Below are positions 1-9,440 of a stretch of 64,000 nt of DNA, piece after piece. Numbering within the stretch: the first letter of the stretch is position 1; the number at the start of each line of letters is the position of its first letter. The stretch covers positions 62,001-126,000 of the forward strand of contig NZ_JAFFJV010000004.1 of assembly GCF_016924645.1 (NCBI RefSeq). Direction: 5' to 3'. The translations under genes were made by a program, and so were the position numbers. The notes under the pieces were generated by a model. It was not told the origin of the DNA and ran no database searches. It worked only from the letters and a program-made list of their open reading frames with translations. Source of the DNA: Rufibacter psychrotolerans (GTDB lineage: Bacteria; Bacteroidota; Bacteroidia; Cytophagales; Hymenobacteraceae).

Positions 1-386
1 GCTGCGGCGGCATCTGCCTCCAGCCCCCGCACCATTAACCGGGCGGTTGAGGGGTTGGTGGCCAGCGCCACGTTATGCAAGTCGCACAGGCGCATGAGCA
101 TCTGCACGTCTGGTTCATGCGGGTGTTTGCCCAACGGATCTCTGAAGAAGATAACGGCCTGCAGTTTTCCTTCGGCCACCAGGGAGGCAATCTGCGCATC
201 GCCCCCTTTGGGGCCCGACAGGAGTTTCTTTACTTTGAGGCCCGTCTGCTCCACGTACTGACCGGTGGTGCCGGTTGCCACCAGCTTGATGTTCTGAAAG
301 AGGGCAGCGTGGTCTTTCACAAAGGCAATCATCTCGGCTTTTTTCCCGTCATGGGCAATGATGGCAATTCCTTTTCCTTTAGGCAT
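1..386 (-). CDS. mgsA: Methylglyoxal synthase, 3' end outside window
   Basis: Converts dihydroxyacetone phosphate to methylglyoxal and phosphate, a cytosolic bypass of lower glycolysis. The reading frame opens at an ATG at 386 (MPKGKGIAI) and runs off the window at base 1 after 128 residues, so the last residues are missing. Family motifs visible: IIAHDGKKAEM near the start, GTTG, the catalytic GPKGGDAQI loop with the essential Asp, and FFRDPLGKHPHEPD followed by a CDLHNVALATN segment. The family is usually 120-150 residues. It reads toward the window edge, so its downstream partner is unknown. The identification is secure from the motifs. Confidence 0.93.
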   Translation of the reverse strand, partial: MPKGKGIAIIAHDGKKAEMIAFVKDHAALFQNIKLVATGTTGQYVEQTGLKVKKLLSGPKGGDAQIASLVAEGKLQAVIFFRDPLGKHPHEPDVQMLMRLCDLHNVALATNPSTARLMVRGLEADAAA

Positions 387-490
387 ACAAACGATTTGGT
401 TTTGGTTAAAGCTACTAGTTTTAGGGGAACCGGCTATAAAAGGCAGGCAATTATATCTTAATTCTTGAATACCGGAAAAGTAACCGCACA

Positions 491-518
491 AAAAAAGGGG
501 CTTTTTAGGCCCCTTTTT
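491..518. terminator. Bidirectional intrinsic terminator
   Basis: Perfect 10-bp hairpin: AAAAAGGGGC at 492-501 pairs with GCCCCTTTTT at 509-518 around a 7-base loop. The A-run on one side and T-run on the other suit either strand. It lies just after the stop of the TPR gene at 536 (minus), which it most likely terminates. Confidence 0.8.
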
Positions 519-535
519 GAGAAATCAATGAAAAA

Positions 536-1693
536 CTACAGTTGCTGCAGCAGGGTATCCATGCGCTTGGCATCGGCCTGTCTGTCTAAGGCGGTGTACA
601 CTTTCAGCAGAGACTGAACGGTGGTGCGGTCTTTCGGCTGGGCTTTCAGGGCAGCTTCAAAGTGCGGCAGCGATTGCGCGAAGAACTTTTTGGCTTCAGC
701 CTGCATGGCTTTGCCCTTCTTCTGGTACTCGGCCAGGCTCATTTTGTTGGCCCGGTTGTTCAGGTTGGCTCCTTTGTTGAAGTAGAACACCCCCAGGTTG
801 TACTGCGCGTCAAAGTTGTTCGGGTCCAGCTCGGCGGCTTTCTGGTAGGCGGTCAGGGCTTCCTCTGGTTTCTTCAGGCGCTCCAGCATGTTCCCTTTCA
901 CTGTGTACAGGTTGGCGTTGTTGGGGTCTGCCTGAATAGCGGCATCCAGCTTGGCCATGCTCTCGGTTTCTCTGCCCGATTTCAGGTACAGGTCCAGTTC
1001 CTGTAACATGAAGTTACGGTCGTTAGGGTACTTGGCGCGGGCTTTCTCCAGGATGGCCAGCGTTTCCTGATCGTTTTTCTCCACGTTGGAGGAAATGTAC
1101 AGCAACTGGTTGAACACCGTGGCAGAGGCCAGGTTTTTGTCTACCAACTGGTTGTACAGTTTCTTGGCAGAAGCGTAGTCCTCGGCACCGGCAGCGGCGT
1201 AGGCCGCATAGATGTACGCGGTAGTATCTTCCGGCTTGTAGGTGATGGCCTCCTGGTACGCTTTCTGGGCTTCGGCAAACTTTTTGTTGTTGTAGTGCTC
1301 TACCCCGGCGTTCAGGGCAAAGGCGTACATGTTGCTTTGCAGAGCCTCTTTGCGCTTGTTGGCCTCCTCGGTGAATTCTTTCTTCTTGGCGGTAGACTCC
1401 AGCTCAATGGTTTTGTTGAACGCCTCAAAGGCTTGTTTGGAAGCCTCGGCCGGGTCCATCAGTTTGCCGTAGATGGGGTGCGTTGACATGTCCTGGTAAA
1501 TCACGCCTTTGTAGTACCAGGCCTTTGGGGCAGCCTTGGTTTTCTCGTGGCCTACGGCTTTGTCAATCTCTTCTTTGGCTTTGTCAAGGGTACCTTTCTG
1601 CTGGTACATGATCGCACTGGTCACGGCTGAGTTCTGGGCAAAGGCTATTTGCATAGAGACTACCGCGGCAGCAGTTAAAAGAAACTTTTTCAT
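536..1693 (-). CDS. Secreted tetratricopeptide-repeat protein
   Basis: A 385-residue protein with a Sec signal peptide (MKKFLLTAAAVVSMQIAFAQ, cleavage after AFAQ), so periplasmic or outer-membrane associated. Most of the rest is degenerate TPR helices: clear units around residues 125-160 (NAGVEHYNNKKFAEAQKAY), 250-290 (ANLYTVKGNMLERLKKPEE) and 290-330 (FDAQYNLGVFYFNKGANLNN). TPRs form protein-binding scaffolds; the partner cannot be read from sequence. It lies 61 bp downstream of gyrA on the same strand and ends at a strong terminator. No enzymatic domain is visible. Annotated only as a TPR protein. Confidence 0.85.
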   Translation of the reverse strand: MKKFLLTAAAVVSMQIAFAQNSAVTSAIMYQQKGTLDKAKEEIDKAVGHEKTKAAPKAWYYKGVIYQDMSTHPIYGKLMDPAEASKQAFEAFNKTIELESTAKKKEFTEEANKRKEALQSNMYAFALNAGVEHYNNKKFAEAQKAYQEAITYKPEDTTAYIYAAYAAAGAEDYASAKKLYNQLVDKNLASATVFNQLLYISSNVEKNDQETLAILEKARAKYPNDRNFMLQELDLYLKSGRETESMAKLDAAIQADPNNANLYTVKGNMLERLKKPEEALTAYQKAAELDPNNFDAQYNLGVFYFNKGANLNNRANKMSLAEYQKKGKAMQAEAKKFFAQSLPHFEAALKAQPKDRTTVQSLLKVYTALDRQADAKRMDTLLQQL

Positions 1694-1754
1694 TGCTTTC
1701 TTTAGATTATGGTTGTTTGTGTAATACTAATAAGGTTTAAACAGATAAGCGAAC

Positions 1755-4295
1755 TTAGTTCTCACTTATTGTCTCCGGATCAATAAGATCGGTCGGGTTC
1801 AGGGCTTCGTCTACCGGCAGCTCAGATTCGTTCAGGATCACTTCGGTTTTGTCCTCCACTTCAATCTTGGCTACGGAAGAAATCTCATCGCCCTCGTTCA
1901 GCCTGATCAACCGTACCCCTTGTGACACCCGGCCAATCACCCGCAGATCTGCCACCCGCAGGCGGATGGTAATGCCCGATTTGTTGATGATCATGAGGTC
2001 GTCTGAGTCCAGAACACCCATGATGGCCACTAAGTGCCCGGTTTTCTCGGTGATGTTGAGGGTTTTCACCCCTTTCCCGCCGCGGTTGGTAATCCGGTAC
2101 TCTTCCAGCGCTGATCTCTTTCCGAAGCCTTTTTCAGAAACTACCAGCAAATTGGTATCTGGGTTGTGTACACAAACCATACCAACTACTTTGTCGTCGT
2201 CTCCGGCTAAGGTTACGCCACGCACCCCGGCCGCCGTACGGCCCATGGTACGTACCTTCTCCTCGTTGAAGCGAACGGCCCGGCCAGAACGCAGCGCAAT
2301 GATGATATCATTGGCCCCGTTGGTGAGCTGCACGTCCAGCAGGCGGTCGCCCTCGTTGATGGTGATGGCCTGGATACCGGCGGCTCTTGGTCTTGAATAC
2401 GCCTCCAGCGGTGTTTTCTTGATGGTGCCCTGCTCGGTGCAGAACACCAGGTAGTTGTTGAGGACGTAGTCTGGGTTCTTGAGCCCGTGTACGTTGATCA
2501 CCGCCCGTACCTTGTCTTCTTTCTCAATGTTGATCAGGTTCTGGATGGCGCGTCCTTTGGTGGTCTTGCCGCCTTCCGGAATTTCGTACACTTTTAACCA
2601 GAACACTTTGCCGGCTTCGGTAAAGATGAGCAGGTAATTGTGCGTGCTCGCAATGAACAGGTGCTCGGTGAAGTCGTCCTGCTTAGACGCGGCCACGCCC
2701 CTTGAACCTACCCCACCCCGGCTTTGGCTGCGGTATTCAACCAGGGGCGTGCGCTTGATGTAGCCCTCGTGCGAGATGGTGATCACCATGTTCTCATCCG
2801 GGATCATGTCTTCCAGGGAGATGTCACTGGACACCATTTCAATCTGGGTGCGGCGCTCGTCGCCGTAGCGGTCTCTCAGGTCGGTGAGCTCCTCTTTGAT
2901 GATGCTCATTCTCAGGCCCTCGTCGGCCAGCACTTGGGTCAGGTAATCAATCTGCTGCTTGATCTCCTCGTACTCTTTCACAATCTTGTCGCGCTCCAGG
3001 CCGGTTAACCGCTGCAGACGCATGTCCAGAATGGCCCGGGCCTGAATGTCTGACAGGCTGAACCGCTCAATCAAACCGGTGCGGGCAATCTCTGGGTCGC
3101 GCGAAGAGCGAATCAGGTTGATCACCTCATCCAGGTTGTCCAGGGCAATCAGCAAGCCCTCCAGGATGTGGGCGCGCTTGCGGGCCTCTTCCAGCTCAAA
3201 CTCGGTCCGCCGGATCACCACTTCGTGGCGGTGGTCCACAAAGTGCTTGATCTGGTCTTTCAGGTTCAGGGTCATGGGCCGGCCGGCCACCAGGGCTACG
3301 TTGTTCACCCCGAAGGAAGACTGCAACTGTGTGTACTTGAACAGGTTGTTCAGGACCACGTTGGGCACGGCGTCGCGCTTCAGGTCATACACAATGCGCA
3401 AGCCTTCGCGGTCCGACTCATCGCGCAGGTCAGAGATGCCTTCAATTTTCTTCTCGTTGATGAGGGCTGCGGTCTTCTCAATCATGGCGGCTTTGTTCAC
3501 CATGTAGGGAATCTCAGTGACAATGATCTGGTCCTTGCCCGTTTTAGACGTTTCAATCACCGCTTTGGCTCGCACAATCACGCGACCGCGGCCGGTTTCA
3601 AACGCCGATTTCACGCCATCGTACCCGTAGATAATTCCTCCGGTGGGGAAATCAGGCGCGGTGATGTACTTCATGAGGTCGGCCACGGTAATCTGCGGGT
3701 CATCAATGTAGGCGATGATGCCGTTCACCACTTCGGTGAGGTTGTGGGGGGCCATGTTGGTGGCCATGCCCACGGCAATGCCCGAGGTACCGTTTACCAG
3801 CAGGTTGGGCAGCTTGGCCGGCAGCACGCTGGGTTCCTTGAGGGAGTCGTCAAAGTTGGGCACAAAGTCCACGGTGTTCTTCTCCAGGTCGGCCAGCAAC
3901 TCGTCGGCTATGCGCTTGAGGCGGGCCTCGGTGTAACGCATGGCCGCCGGGGAGTCGCCGTCAATTGACCCGAAGTTCCCCTGTCCGTCTACCAAAGGGT
4001 AGCGCAGGGACCAGGGTTGGGCCATGCGCACCATGGTCTCGTACACTGAGCTGTCGCCGTGCGGGTGGTACTTACCCAACACTTCCCCAACAATCCTGGC
4101 GGATTTCTTGTATGCTTTGTTATAGGAAACCCCTAATTCAGACATCCCATACAACACTCTGCGGTGCACAGGTTTCAAACCATCGCGCACATCAGGAAGC
4201 GCCCGGGAAATGATAACGGACATTGAGTAGTCAATGTACGCGCCCCGCATCTCGTCCTCAATGTTGATGGGAATGATCCGCTCGTTTTCTGCCAT
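1755..4295 (-). CDS. gyrA: DNA gyrase subunit A
   Basis: The breakage-reunion subunit of DNA gyrase, which introduces negative supercoils with GyrB; 846 residues. Visible: the N-terminal winged-helix/tower region with the quinolone-determining segment [17 protein letters not shown] (residues 76-92; Ser82 and Glu86 align with E. coli Ser83 and Asp87), the catalytic Tyr121 in AAMRYTEAR, and a C-terminal six-blade beta-pinwheel from about residue 500. The canonical GyrA box (Q-R/K-R-G-G-R/K-G) appears as QSRGGVG at 524-530, so two basic positions are lost. ParC is the alternative, but length and pinwheel favour GyrA. Start ATG at 4295 follows an AT-rich leader. The acidic tail ends [15 protein letters not shown]. 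Confidence 0.92.
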   Translation of the reverse strand: MAENERIIPINIEDEMRGAYIDYSMSVIISRALPDVRDGLKPVHRRVLYGMSELGVSYNKAYKKSARIVGEVLGKYHPHGDSSVYETMVRMAQPWSLRYPLVDGQGNFGSIDGDSPAAMRYTEARLKRIADELLADLEKNTVDFVPNFDDSLKEPSVLPAKLPNLLVNGTSGIAVGMATNMAPHNLTEVVNGIIAYIDDPQITVADLMKYITAPDFPTGGIIYGYDGVKSAFETGRGRVIVRAKAVIETSKTGKDQIIVTEIPYMVNKAAMIEKTAALINEKKIEGISDLRDESDREGLRIVYDLKRDAVPNVVLNNLFKYTQLQSSFGVNNVALVAGRPMTLNLKDQIKHFVDHRHEVVIRRTEFELEEARKRAHILEGLLIALDNLDEVINLIRSSRDPEIARTGLIERFSLSDIQARAILDMRLQRLTGLERDKIVKEYEEIKQQIDYLTQVLADEGLRMSIIKEELTDLRDRYGDERRTQIEMVSSDISLEDMIPDENMVITISHEGYIKRTPLVEYRSQSRGGVGSRGVAASKQDDFTEHLFIASTHNYLLIFTEAGKVFWLKVYEIPEGGKTTKGRAIQNLINIEKEDKVRAVINVHGLKNPDYVLNNYLVFCTEQGTIKKTPLEAYSRPRAAGIQAITINEGDRLLDVQLTNGANDIIIALRSGRAVRFNEEKVRTMGRTAAGVRGVTLAGDDDKVVGMVCVHNPDTNLLVVSEKGFGKRSALEEYRITNRGGKGVKTLNITEKTGHLVAIMGVLDSDDLMIINKSGITIRLRVADLRVIGRVSQGVRLIRLNEGDEISSVAKIEVEDKTEVILNESELPVDEALNPTDLIDPETISEN

Positions 4296-4365
4296 TTTAC
4301 TTCAATAGAGCTTAAATTTTGTACTTTTTATAAGCCTGCAATTTACGCAGAAAGATAGTGAAATA

Positions 4366-4623
4366 CTAATTTTTAGCCTTCTTGCGGCTGCTCTTTCCAG
4401 ACATTTCCTGCTTCATTTCCTTGCTGGGTTTGGGCAGCTTCTCGCCTATTCTGGGATTCTGTTTTTTGTACCAGGGCATGCCCCGGTACTCGCCTTCGCC
4501 GTGGCGGTGCACCATGCGGGTCTGGCACGAATTAATGGGGCAACTGGGGCGGCAGGACAGGGCCAGGCTGCCCACCAGCAGCAATGCAACAGGGAAAAGT
4601 TGTCTACCTAACATGTACTTCAT
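4366..4623 (-). CDS. Small predicted lipoprotein, Cys-rich N-terminus
   Basis: An 85-residue protein with a lipoprotein signal: hydrophobic stretch LFPVALLLVGSLALSC, where the Cys at about residue 24 would be the lipidated residue. After the lipobox come a CPINSC pair, a His-rich patch (MVHRHGEGEYRG) and a very basic tail (KPSKEMKQEMSGKSSRKKAKN). The CPxxxC plus HRH arrangement could bind a metal, but this is inference. The gene is 70 bp upstream of gyrA on the same strand. I do not recognise a named family; start could also be the Met at position 4. Confidence 0.65.
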   Translation of the reverse strand: MKYMLGRQLFPVALLLVGSLALSCRPSCPINSCQTRMVHRHGEGEYRGMPWYKKQNPRIGEKLPKPSKEMKQEMSGKSSRKKAKN

Positions 4624-4788
4624 AAGGAAAACGTAGGGGTTGATTTTTTACAAGGTAGAAATTAAAGCTCTAAACTGGTAAACCCTTGTCATTTCATAGC
4701 TATAATCCTATTGCCCTACCGCGTCAGAATTGACGGTTAGCCAATACTCTTCATACCGCCGACCTGCGCTGTACTAGCTCCTGTGCAG

Positions 4789-4838
4789 CTAAAACAGAAA
4801 AGGACAGCCAAGCAAAAGGCTGCCCTTTTCTGTTTTAG
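4789..4838. terminator. Long hairpin terminator downstream of the M14 operon
   Basis: A 21-bp stem with one mismatch (4789-4809 against 4818-4838; CTAAAACAGAAAAGG pairs with the matching CCTTTTCTGTTTTAG) around an 8-base loop. On the minus strand it follows the M14 carboxypeptidase stop at 4860. Its right end runs into palindrome copy P1. Confidence 0.7.
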
Positions 4839-4868
4839 GGCTATTTAGAGAAAAACAGGTTAAAAACG
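4830..4868. repeat. Dispersed palindrome copy P1
   Basis: CTGTTTTAGGGCTATTT on the left and GAAAAACAGG followed by AAAACG on the right. The right arm covers the stop codon (4860-4862) and last two sense codons of the upstream M14 gene, and the left arm is shared with the terminator stem. Confidence 0.6.
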
Positions 4869-6611
4869 CCGTGTCACGATGCCGCCTTTTTTGCTGTTCA
4901 CCTCCACCGTTAGGTTGGGTTTGTGGGCCAGCACGGTCCAGCGCACTTTCACGGTGCCCCTGCCCGGGATGTTAGGCACCTCCAGGCGGGCGGGGTTGAG
5001 TTTCTGCTCAGTCGCTTTGCCCGGCGGGCCATTCTCCAACACCATACCTGATACCACGGTGGAGTCTTTGAGCGAGATAAAGTCGGGGCGTTCAATGCGC
5101 AGCTGCAGGTCCTGGCTGGAATGGGTGGGCAGGAGCCGCGTGTTGGTCACGGTGGCCACCACTTCGGTAAGGCCGTTGGGCAGCCGTTTAGTGGTTACCC
5201 CCTGTATCTCCAGGTGCGGCAATTGGTAGGCCTGGTACAGGGTAAGGGCCATGTTGCGGTGGGCGTCTTCGGCCAGCAAGAAGCTGGGGTGCAGCAAGAG
5301 ATGGTTCCGGTTGAAGCCTCCAATCTCAATGGGACCGTACGTGGGGTGCTCAAAGGAGGTCCATTCCACGTAGGCATCCTGGAACAGGAGCATCTTGTCC
5401 AGCTCTTCCTGGGTCACCTCTGGCGCGCCTTCTAAGGCCAGTTTCCGGTCAAATTGCAGGTAAGGGGCCAAAAGTTCATTGGAGAAGGTGAAGACCCCGC
5501 GCGCCGCCTGGAACCAGTTCAGCTTGCCGCTGTAGCCCGCCATCAGCCCGGTGGAAACCTCCCGGTAGGTAAAATCGGGGATTACTTGCTCGGCTTGCTG
5601 AAGCAGCCGTCCATACACCGCCTGGTCGGGGTGCTGGTTGGTTGCCGGACTTCCTTCAACTCTCGGGCCCACTACCTCTATCCCGCCGTTGTAGTGGTAA
5701 CTTTGGGCCCCGGCAATGTTGGGGTGCAGCATGATGAACTCCTTTACGGCCCGGGTTTCGGGCAGGGAGAAAGGGTATTTGTAGGCTCCGGGTTGGATGT
5801 AATCGGGTTGCCAGTTCCAGCCCCAGTCGCGGTTGGGGTCATAGTAGCCTGGCGCATCTTCGTTCACCAGGCCATCGCCGTCAGAGTCCAGGCCCTCGTA
5901 GCCCAGCAGTTCGTACTCGCCGGTCTGGCCTGCCGGGGCCGGTACCATCCTGAGCGGGTTTTTAGGGTCTGGAACGTAGTTGCCCTTCGCGGATTTGCGG
6001 CGCATGAGCGTGATAAAGCCATCCTGGTTCAGGTCTTCGGGTTGGTCTTCGTCTATCAGCCCATCGGCGTCATCGTCAATGGGAATCATGCCCGTACGCA
6101 CCAGTTGGCCTTTGCTGGCTGCGTGCATGAGAAAGTCACGGCCGTCTGGGTTGATGGTGGGCAGGATGTAAAACGTTTTGTGCCGCAGCAGTTCCTTGAT
6201 GAACCCATTGTTCTGGAAGTGCTCGGCCAGGTACCAGGCGGTGTACAGCGCGAACTCGGCCCCCTGGATTTGGTTTGAGCGGATGCTGCCGTCCAGGTAC
6301 AGGGCGGGTTTGGTCTCGGGTTCGCCGCTGGTGAAATCGGTGACGGTCAAGACCCAGATGCGGCGGCCCTCAAAGGACTCGCCAATGGTCTCCAGCTTGA
6401 CCAGGTCTGGGAACGCCTTGGCCAGTTTGGCGCAAATCTCGGTGAGGCCCGCGTAGTCATAGTACCGGTTCCAGTTCACGCTCACCCTTGGGTTCTGGGG
6501 CCATCCGGTGGCCTGGAATACCTGCTCAGGCGTTTGGGCCCAGGCCGATGGAACACCGGAAAACTGGAGCCCGGCGGCCAGAAACGCAACCCCTGCTAGT
6601 ATCTTCTTCAT
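4860..6611 (-). CDS. M14-family carboxypeptidase-like protein with altered zinc site
   Basis: 583 residues with a signal peptide (cleavage near PSAWAQ), so exported. M14 metallocarboxypeptidase fold: the substrate-binding NPDGR is at 154-158, the third zinc ligand region SYHYNGG at 304-310 (His306), and the catalytic-Glu region FTFSNELL near 374-381 (Glu379). The first zinc motif, HxxE in active enzymes (IHxxE-type), reads IRSNQ here: Arg111 and Gln114 replace His and Glu. Two of three zinc ligands are therefore missing and the protein is probably not a normal carboxypeptidase. Two Asp-rich DxDxDG loops (180-200 and 242-252) look calcium-binding, as is usual in this bacterial subfamily. It is 9 bp downstream of a second, more degenerate paralogue. 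Confidence 0.85.
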   Translation of the reverse strand: MKKILAGVAFLAAGLQFSGVPSAWAQTPEQVFQATGWPQNPRVSVNWNRYYDYAGLTEICAKLAKAFPDLVKLETIGESFEGRRIWVLTVTDFTSGEPETKPALYLDGSIRSNQIQGAEFALYTAWYLAEHFQNNGFIKELLRHKTFYILPTINPDGRDFLMHAASKGQLVRTGMIPIDDDADGLIDEDQPEDLNQDGFITLMRRKSAKGNYVPDPKNPLRMVPAPAGQTGEYELLGYEGLDSDGDGLVNEDAPGYYDPNRDWGWNWQPDYIQPGAYKYPFSLPETRAVKEFIMLHPNIAGAQSYHYNGGIEVVGPRVEGSPATNQHPDQAVYGRLLQQAEQVIPDFTYREVSTGLMAGYSGKLNWFQAARGVFTFSNELLAPYLQFDRKLALEGAPEVTQEELDKMLLFQDAYVEWTSFEHPTYGPIEIGGFNRNHLLLHPSFLLAEDAHRNMALTLYQAYQLPHLEIQGVTTKRLPNGLTEVVATVTNTRLLPTHSSQDLQLRIERPDFISLKDSTVVSGMVLENGPPGKATEQKLNPARLEVPNIPGRGTVKVRWTVLAHKPNLTVEVNSKKGGIVTRRF

Positions 6612-6620
6612 TGTTCTGCG

Positions 6621-8282
6621 TTAGCGTAGGTACACTTCTTTGGATTGTTTGCCGGCCGTGGGGCTGCTGGCCTCTACCTGTACGTAGCCATTGCCCTTCA
6701 CCACCCAGGAAACCTGAAATTTTGCTCCTCCGGCCAGGGCATTGCTCAGCTGGACGGGGTTGCCCGATACTACCTGCTGCCCGTTGGTGAGCTTGAGCGT
6801 TACGCGCACTTTCTGTACCCACTTGGTTTTATCCCCTATCTCGGCGTGGGTGGGCAGGGAGCCCTGGTTCACCACCTCGGCAATGATGCGGGTGAGCCCC
6901 TCTCCTGCTTTCTCCAGGTGAATGTTCCCTATTCTCAGTTGGGGCATCTTTTTGGCAAAAGCGGCGAAAAACCGGAAGTGCCTGGTGGCCAAGGGTTCCA
7001 GCAGGTGAACGGGCGGGGTATGCTTCACGTACGGCGCCAGGCCGCCTACCTCCACCTGCTGCCCCGGAAAGTCGGGGTGCTGGATGGCTTTCCAGGGCAC
7101 AAAGGTGCCCACGTAGTCGTGGGCCTCGGCCCAGCGGAGGAAGTTCTCGTCTTCGTGCCCCGGGGCCTGAGTTGCTTCTTGCTCCTGGTTTTCGCCCTCG
7201 GGCCGGGGCATGGCCGGCACCCACCACCCGGGCGTGCTGTAGCTGAACCTGCCGTAGTGATAGTAGGCCCACTGCAGCACATCGCCCCCGGTGGGTGCTA
7301 CCCTGGGCGCGTTTTTGGCCTGGGTGGTACTGTTGTAGAGCCGGGAAACTTCTTCCTGCACCAGGGCATCTTTCTCCAGCAGCCCGCTGATGAGGGGGCC
7401 GGCGGCCTTGTCCTGTTGGTAGCGCTGGGGCTCGGTGAGGGTATTGGCCGGCCCGAACACAAACACCGCGTACACGTTGCGGGCCTCAAACAGGAAGTCG
7501 GCGAAGGCTTTGGTTTCGCGCTCAGAGATGGGGTGCTCCCCGGCCCCGGGCTGGAAGTACGGGTACTCAAAGGTGAAATTGCGGTTGAACACCACGCCGC
7601 CCTCGGGGTCTTCGTTCCATTTGCCGTCTTTGTCGTTGTCAATGCCTTCGGTGAACAGGTGGTACTCGCCTTGCTCGCCTTTGGTCAGGTCGGCGGGCAC
7701 CATCACGCGGGGATTTTCCTTGGAAGGTCTGAACGTGCCGGTCTTGCTCTTCACGCGCATCATGGTAATGAGCCCGTCGCGGTTCAGGTCCTCAAACGGA
7801 TCTTCAAACATGCGGCCGTCGCGGTCATCGTCAATGGGCTGGGCATTGGCAGTGCGTTCCCAGCGCAGTTTCTCATGGTACTGCTCAGAGGCGTCGGGCA
7901 TGAGGTTGGGGAACAGGTAAAAGGTCCTGGTCTGCAGCAGCTCGCGCACCGAGTCCTGCAGCACCGCGGCCTGCAGCATCTGCTCGGCCATCTGCATCAC
8001 CAGCTCGGTGGTGGCCAGCTGGGTGCCCTCTACCCCGGCGGCGATGACCACGGCGGGTTTCTGGGCCGCGGCCTCCCGCCCCAGGGTAAGGAGCCACACC
8101 TCTTTACCGGTGGCTGTCTTGCCCACGGTGGTCAGGGAGCTGAGCTGGCTGTAGCGGCTGCTTAGTTTCTTGAGGCGGGCGGTGAGCTGGTCGTAACTCT
8201 GGTAGTCGCGCTGGGCCAGGGCCAGGGAGCTGATTCCGGTGAGCACCACCCCCAGCACCGCCGATGAAAGGATTTTATTCAT
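6621..8282 (-). CDS. Degenerate M14 carboxypeptidase paralogue (pseudo-peptidase)
   Basis: 553 residues from the ATG at 8282 (MNKILSSAVLGVVL...ALAQ signal peptide); an upstream in-frame extension to 8357 lies inside the HD gene and would bury the signal peptide, so it was not used. It shares the M14 layout and the Asp-rich loops (DDDRDG, DLNRDG, DNDKDG) with the downstream gene, but the HxxE zinc motif is EGTQ (Glu85, Gln88), the second His region reads FVFGPAN, and the catalytic Glu position reads STPGWW. No catalytic residue of the family is left. The frame is open with normal codon use, so it is kept under selection. ATGA overlap with the upstream HD gene shows translational coupling. Confidence 0.82.
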   Translation of the reverse strand: MNKILSSAVLGVVLTGISSLALAQRDYQSYDQLTARLKKLSSRYSQLSSLTTVGKTATGKEVWLLTLGREAAAQKPAVVIAAGVEGTQLATTELVMQMAEQMLQAAVLQDSVRELLQTRTFYLFPNLMPDASEQYHEKLRWERTANAQPIDDDRDGRMFEDPFEDLNRDGLITMMRVKSKTGTFRPSKENPRVMVPADLTKGEQGEYHLFTEGIDNDKDGKWNEDPEGGVVFNRNFTFEYPYFQPGAGEHPISERETKAFADFLFEARNVYAVFVFGPANTLTEPQRYQQDKAAGPLISGLLEKDALVQEEVSRLYNSTTQAKNAPRVAPTGGDVLQWAYYHYGRFSYSTPGWWVPAMPRPEGENQEQEATQAPGHEDENFLRWAEAHDYVGTFVPWKAIQHPDFPGQQVEVGGLAPYVKHTPPVHLLEPLATRHFRFFAAFAKKMPQLRIGNIHLEKAGEGLTRIIAEVVNQGSLPTHAEIGDKTKWVQKVRVTLKLTNGQQVVSGNPVQLSNALAGGAKFQVSWVVKGNGYVQVEASSPTAGKQSKEVYLR

Positions 8283-8992
8283 GAGGAAGCGGAAGGGGTG
8301 GTAACTCCAGATGCGTCCACTTGGAAGGCGGCAGGCGCCGGTTCTTCGCCGTGCCACTCCCGCAGGAACTGTTGCACAAACTGCTGCATGTACTGGTGCC
8401 GCTCCTGGGCCATCTGCAAACCGGTGCGGGTGTTCAGGCGGTCTTTCAGCAGGAAGAGTTTCTCGTAGAAGTGGTTGAGCGTAGGGGCCTGGTTCTTCTT
8501 GTATTCCTCAAAGGAGGCGTGCAGCTGCGGCGCTTGCCCCGGGTGGTACATCTCGCGCCCCTTGTGGCCGCCGTAGGCAAAGGCCCGCCCAATCCCGATG
8601 GCCCCGATGGCATCCAGCCGGTCGGCGTCCTGTACTACCTGGGCTTCCAGGGTGGAGGGCGTGGTGTCTACGCCCGCGCCTTTGAAGGTGACCTCCCTGA
8701 TGATCTGACACACCCGCGCGATCAGGCTTTCGGGGGCATGGTGCGAGGCAAGCCACTCCCGGGCCGCGCGGGGGCCGGCTTCCTCATCGCCGGCATGGAA
8801 CTTCCAGTCGGCAATGTCATGGAGCAGGGCGCCCAGCTGCACAATGGTCAGGTCGGCCTGCTCTTGGCGGCCAATCTGCAGGGCGTTCTGCCACACCCGC
8901 TTAATGTGCCACCAGTCATGTCCAGAGCCTTCGCCGGCAAATAATTTCTCCACGTGTTGGGCAGTCACTGCCACTAATTCTTCGGCCTTCAT
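8279..8992 (-). CDS. HD-domain phosphohydrolase (YedJ-like)
   Basis: 237 residues of the HD superfamily, metal-dependent phosphohydrolases acting on nucleotides or similar phosphates. Metal ligands are visible: GHDWWHIKRVW (His about 25), LLHDIADWKFH (the HD doublet near residues 57-58) and QDADRLDAIGAIGIGRAFAYGG with the distal Asp. The HDWxHxxRVW opening matches the YedJ/YpgQ group of small uncharacterised HD proteins. It is the first gene of a three-gene minus operon, its stop overlapping the start of the M14 paralogue by 4 bp. Substrate unknown. No signal peptide, so cytoplasmic, unlike its two exported neighbours. Confidence 0.85.
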   Translation of the reverse strand: MKAEELVAVTAQHVEKLFAGEGSGHDWWHIKRVWQNALQIGRQEQADLTIVQLGALLHDIADWKFHAGDEEAGPRAAREWLASHHAPESLIARVCQIIREVTFKGAGVDTTPSTLEAQVVQDADRLDAIGAIGIGRAFAYGGHKGREMYHPGQAPQLHASFEEYKKNQAPTLNHFYEKLFLLKDRLNTRTGLQMAQERHQYMQQFVQQFLREWHGEEPAPAAFQVDASGVTTPSASS

Positions 8993-9440
8993 CCTAGCAA
9001 ACTACTCAAAAATAAGAAAAGCCCGCAGCCGCGGGTGTGCTGCAAAGGTAACAACTTACCCCACAGCGGTTTTATAATTTAGCCTAAAATGCCTCCTTCC
9101 CTGCGGTAAACCAGTTCTATCTGCCCTGCAAGTTGGCAAAGCCGAGGTGGGCGGGTAGCCCGGTTTTGTGCCCGTTTTGCGGAAAACGGGCCCGAAACCG
9201 GAGCGGCCCCCAAGCGCCGCTGAGGCCAGGGCCAAGCGTACATCTGGTAAACGCCCCAGGCTTGCCGACATGTGCTTTAACCAAGAAGCCGCCTCTTGCC
9301 GCTCCTGCACTGGCCAAGTGTAACCTTCTAGGACTGAAACCCCTAAAATAAGCGCCCGGGTTTAAAAAAATTGTTTATTTTTTATATATTCAAATCAGCA
9401 TATACCCGTATAGAGGGGCAGACAGCAAACCCAGAAGCAC
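8993..9440. other. Divergent gap between HD operon and outer-membrane protein gene
   Basis: 448 bp without a supported gene. It holds palindrome copy P2 (9161-9200) and a short AT-rich tract at 9361-9400 just upstream of the plus-strand gene, where its promoter would be expected; no clear TAnnTTTG was found. The remaining bases are GC-rich and featureless. Confidence 0.6.
9161..9200. repeat. Dispersed palindrome copy P2
   Basis: CGGTTTTGTGCCCGTTTT / GAAAACGGGCCCGAAACCG around a GCG centre. Both arms are GC-richer than the consensus but matching changes keep them complementary (inner CCCGTTTT with AAAACGGG), as expected if the hairpin itself is conserved. Lies in a divergent gap. Confidence 0.75.

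Noticed and set aside
6645..8165. 506-codon open frame on the plus strand
   Set aside because: Antisense shadow of the M14 paralogue; GC-rich codon bias opens the complementary frame. No domain pattern and no ribosome site.
9133..9351. 72-codon frame with a CPFC motif
   Set aside because: The CPFC lies in palindrome P2 and the frame has no other family pattern.
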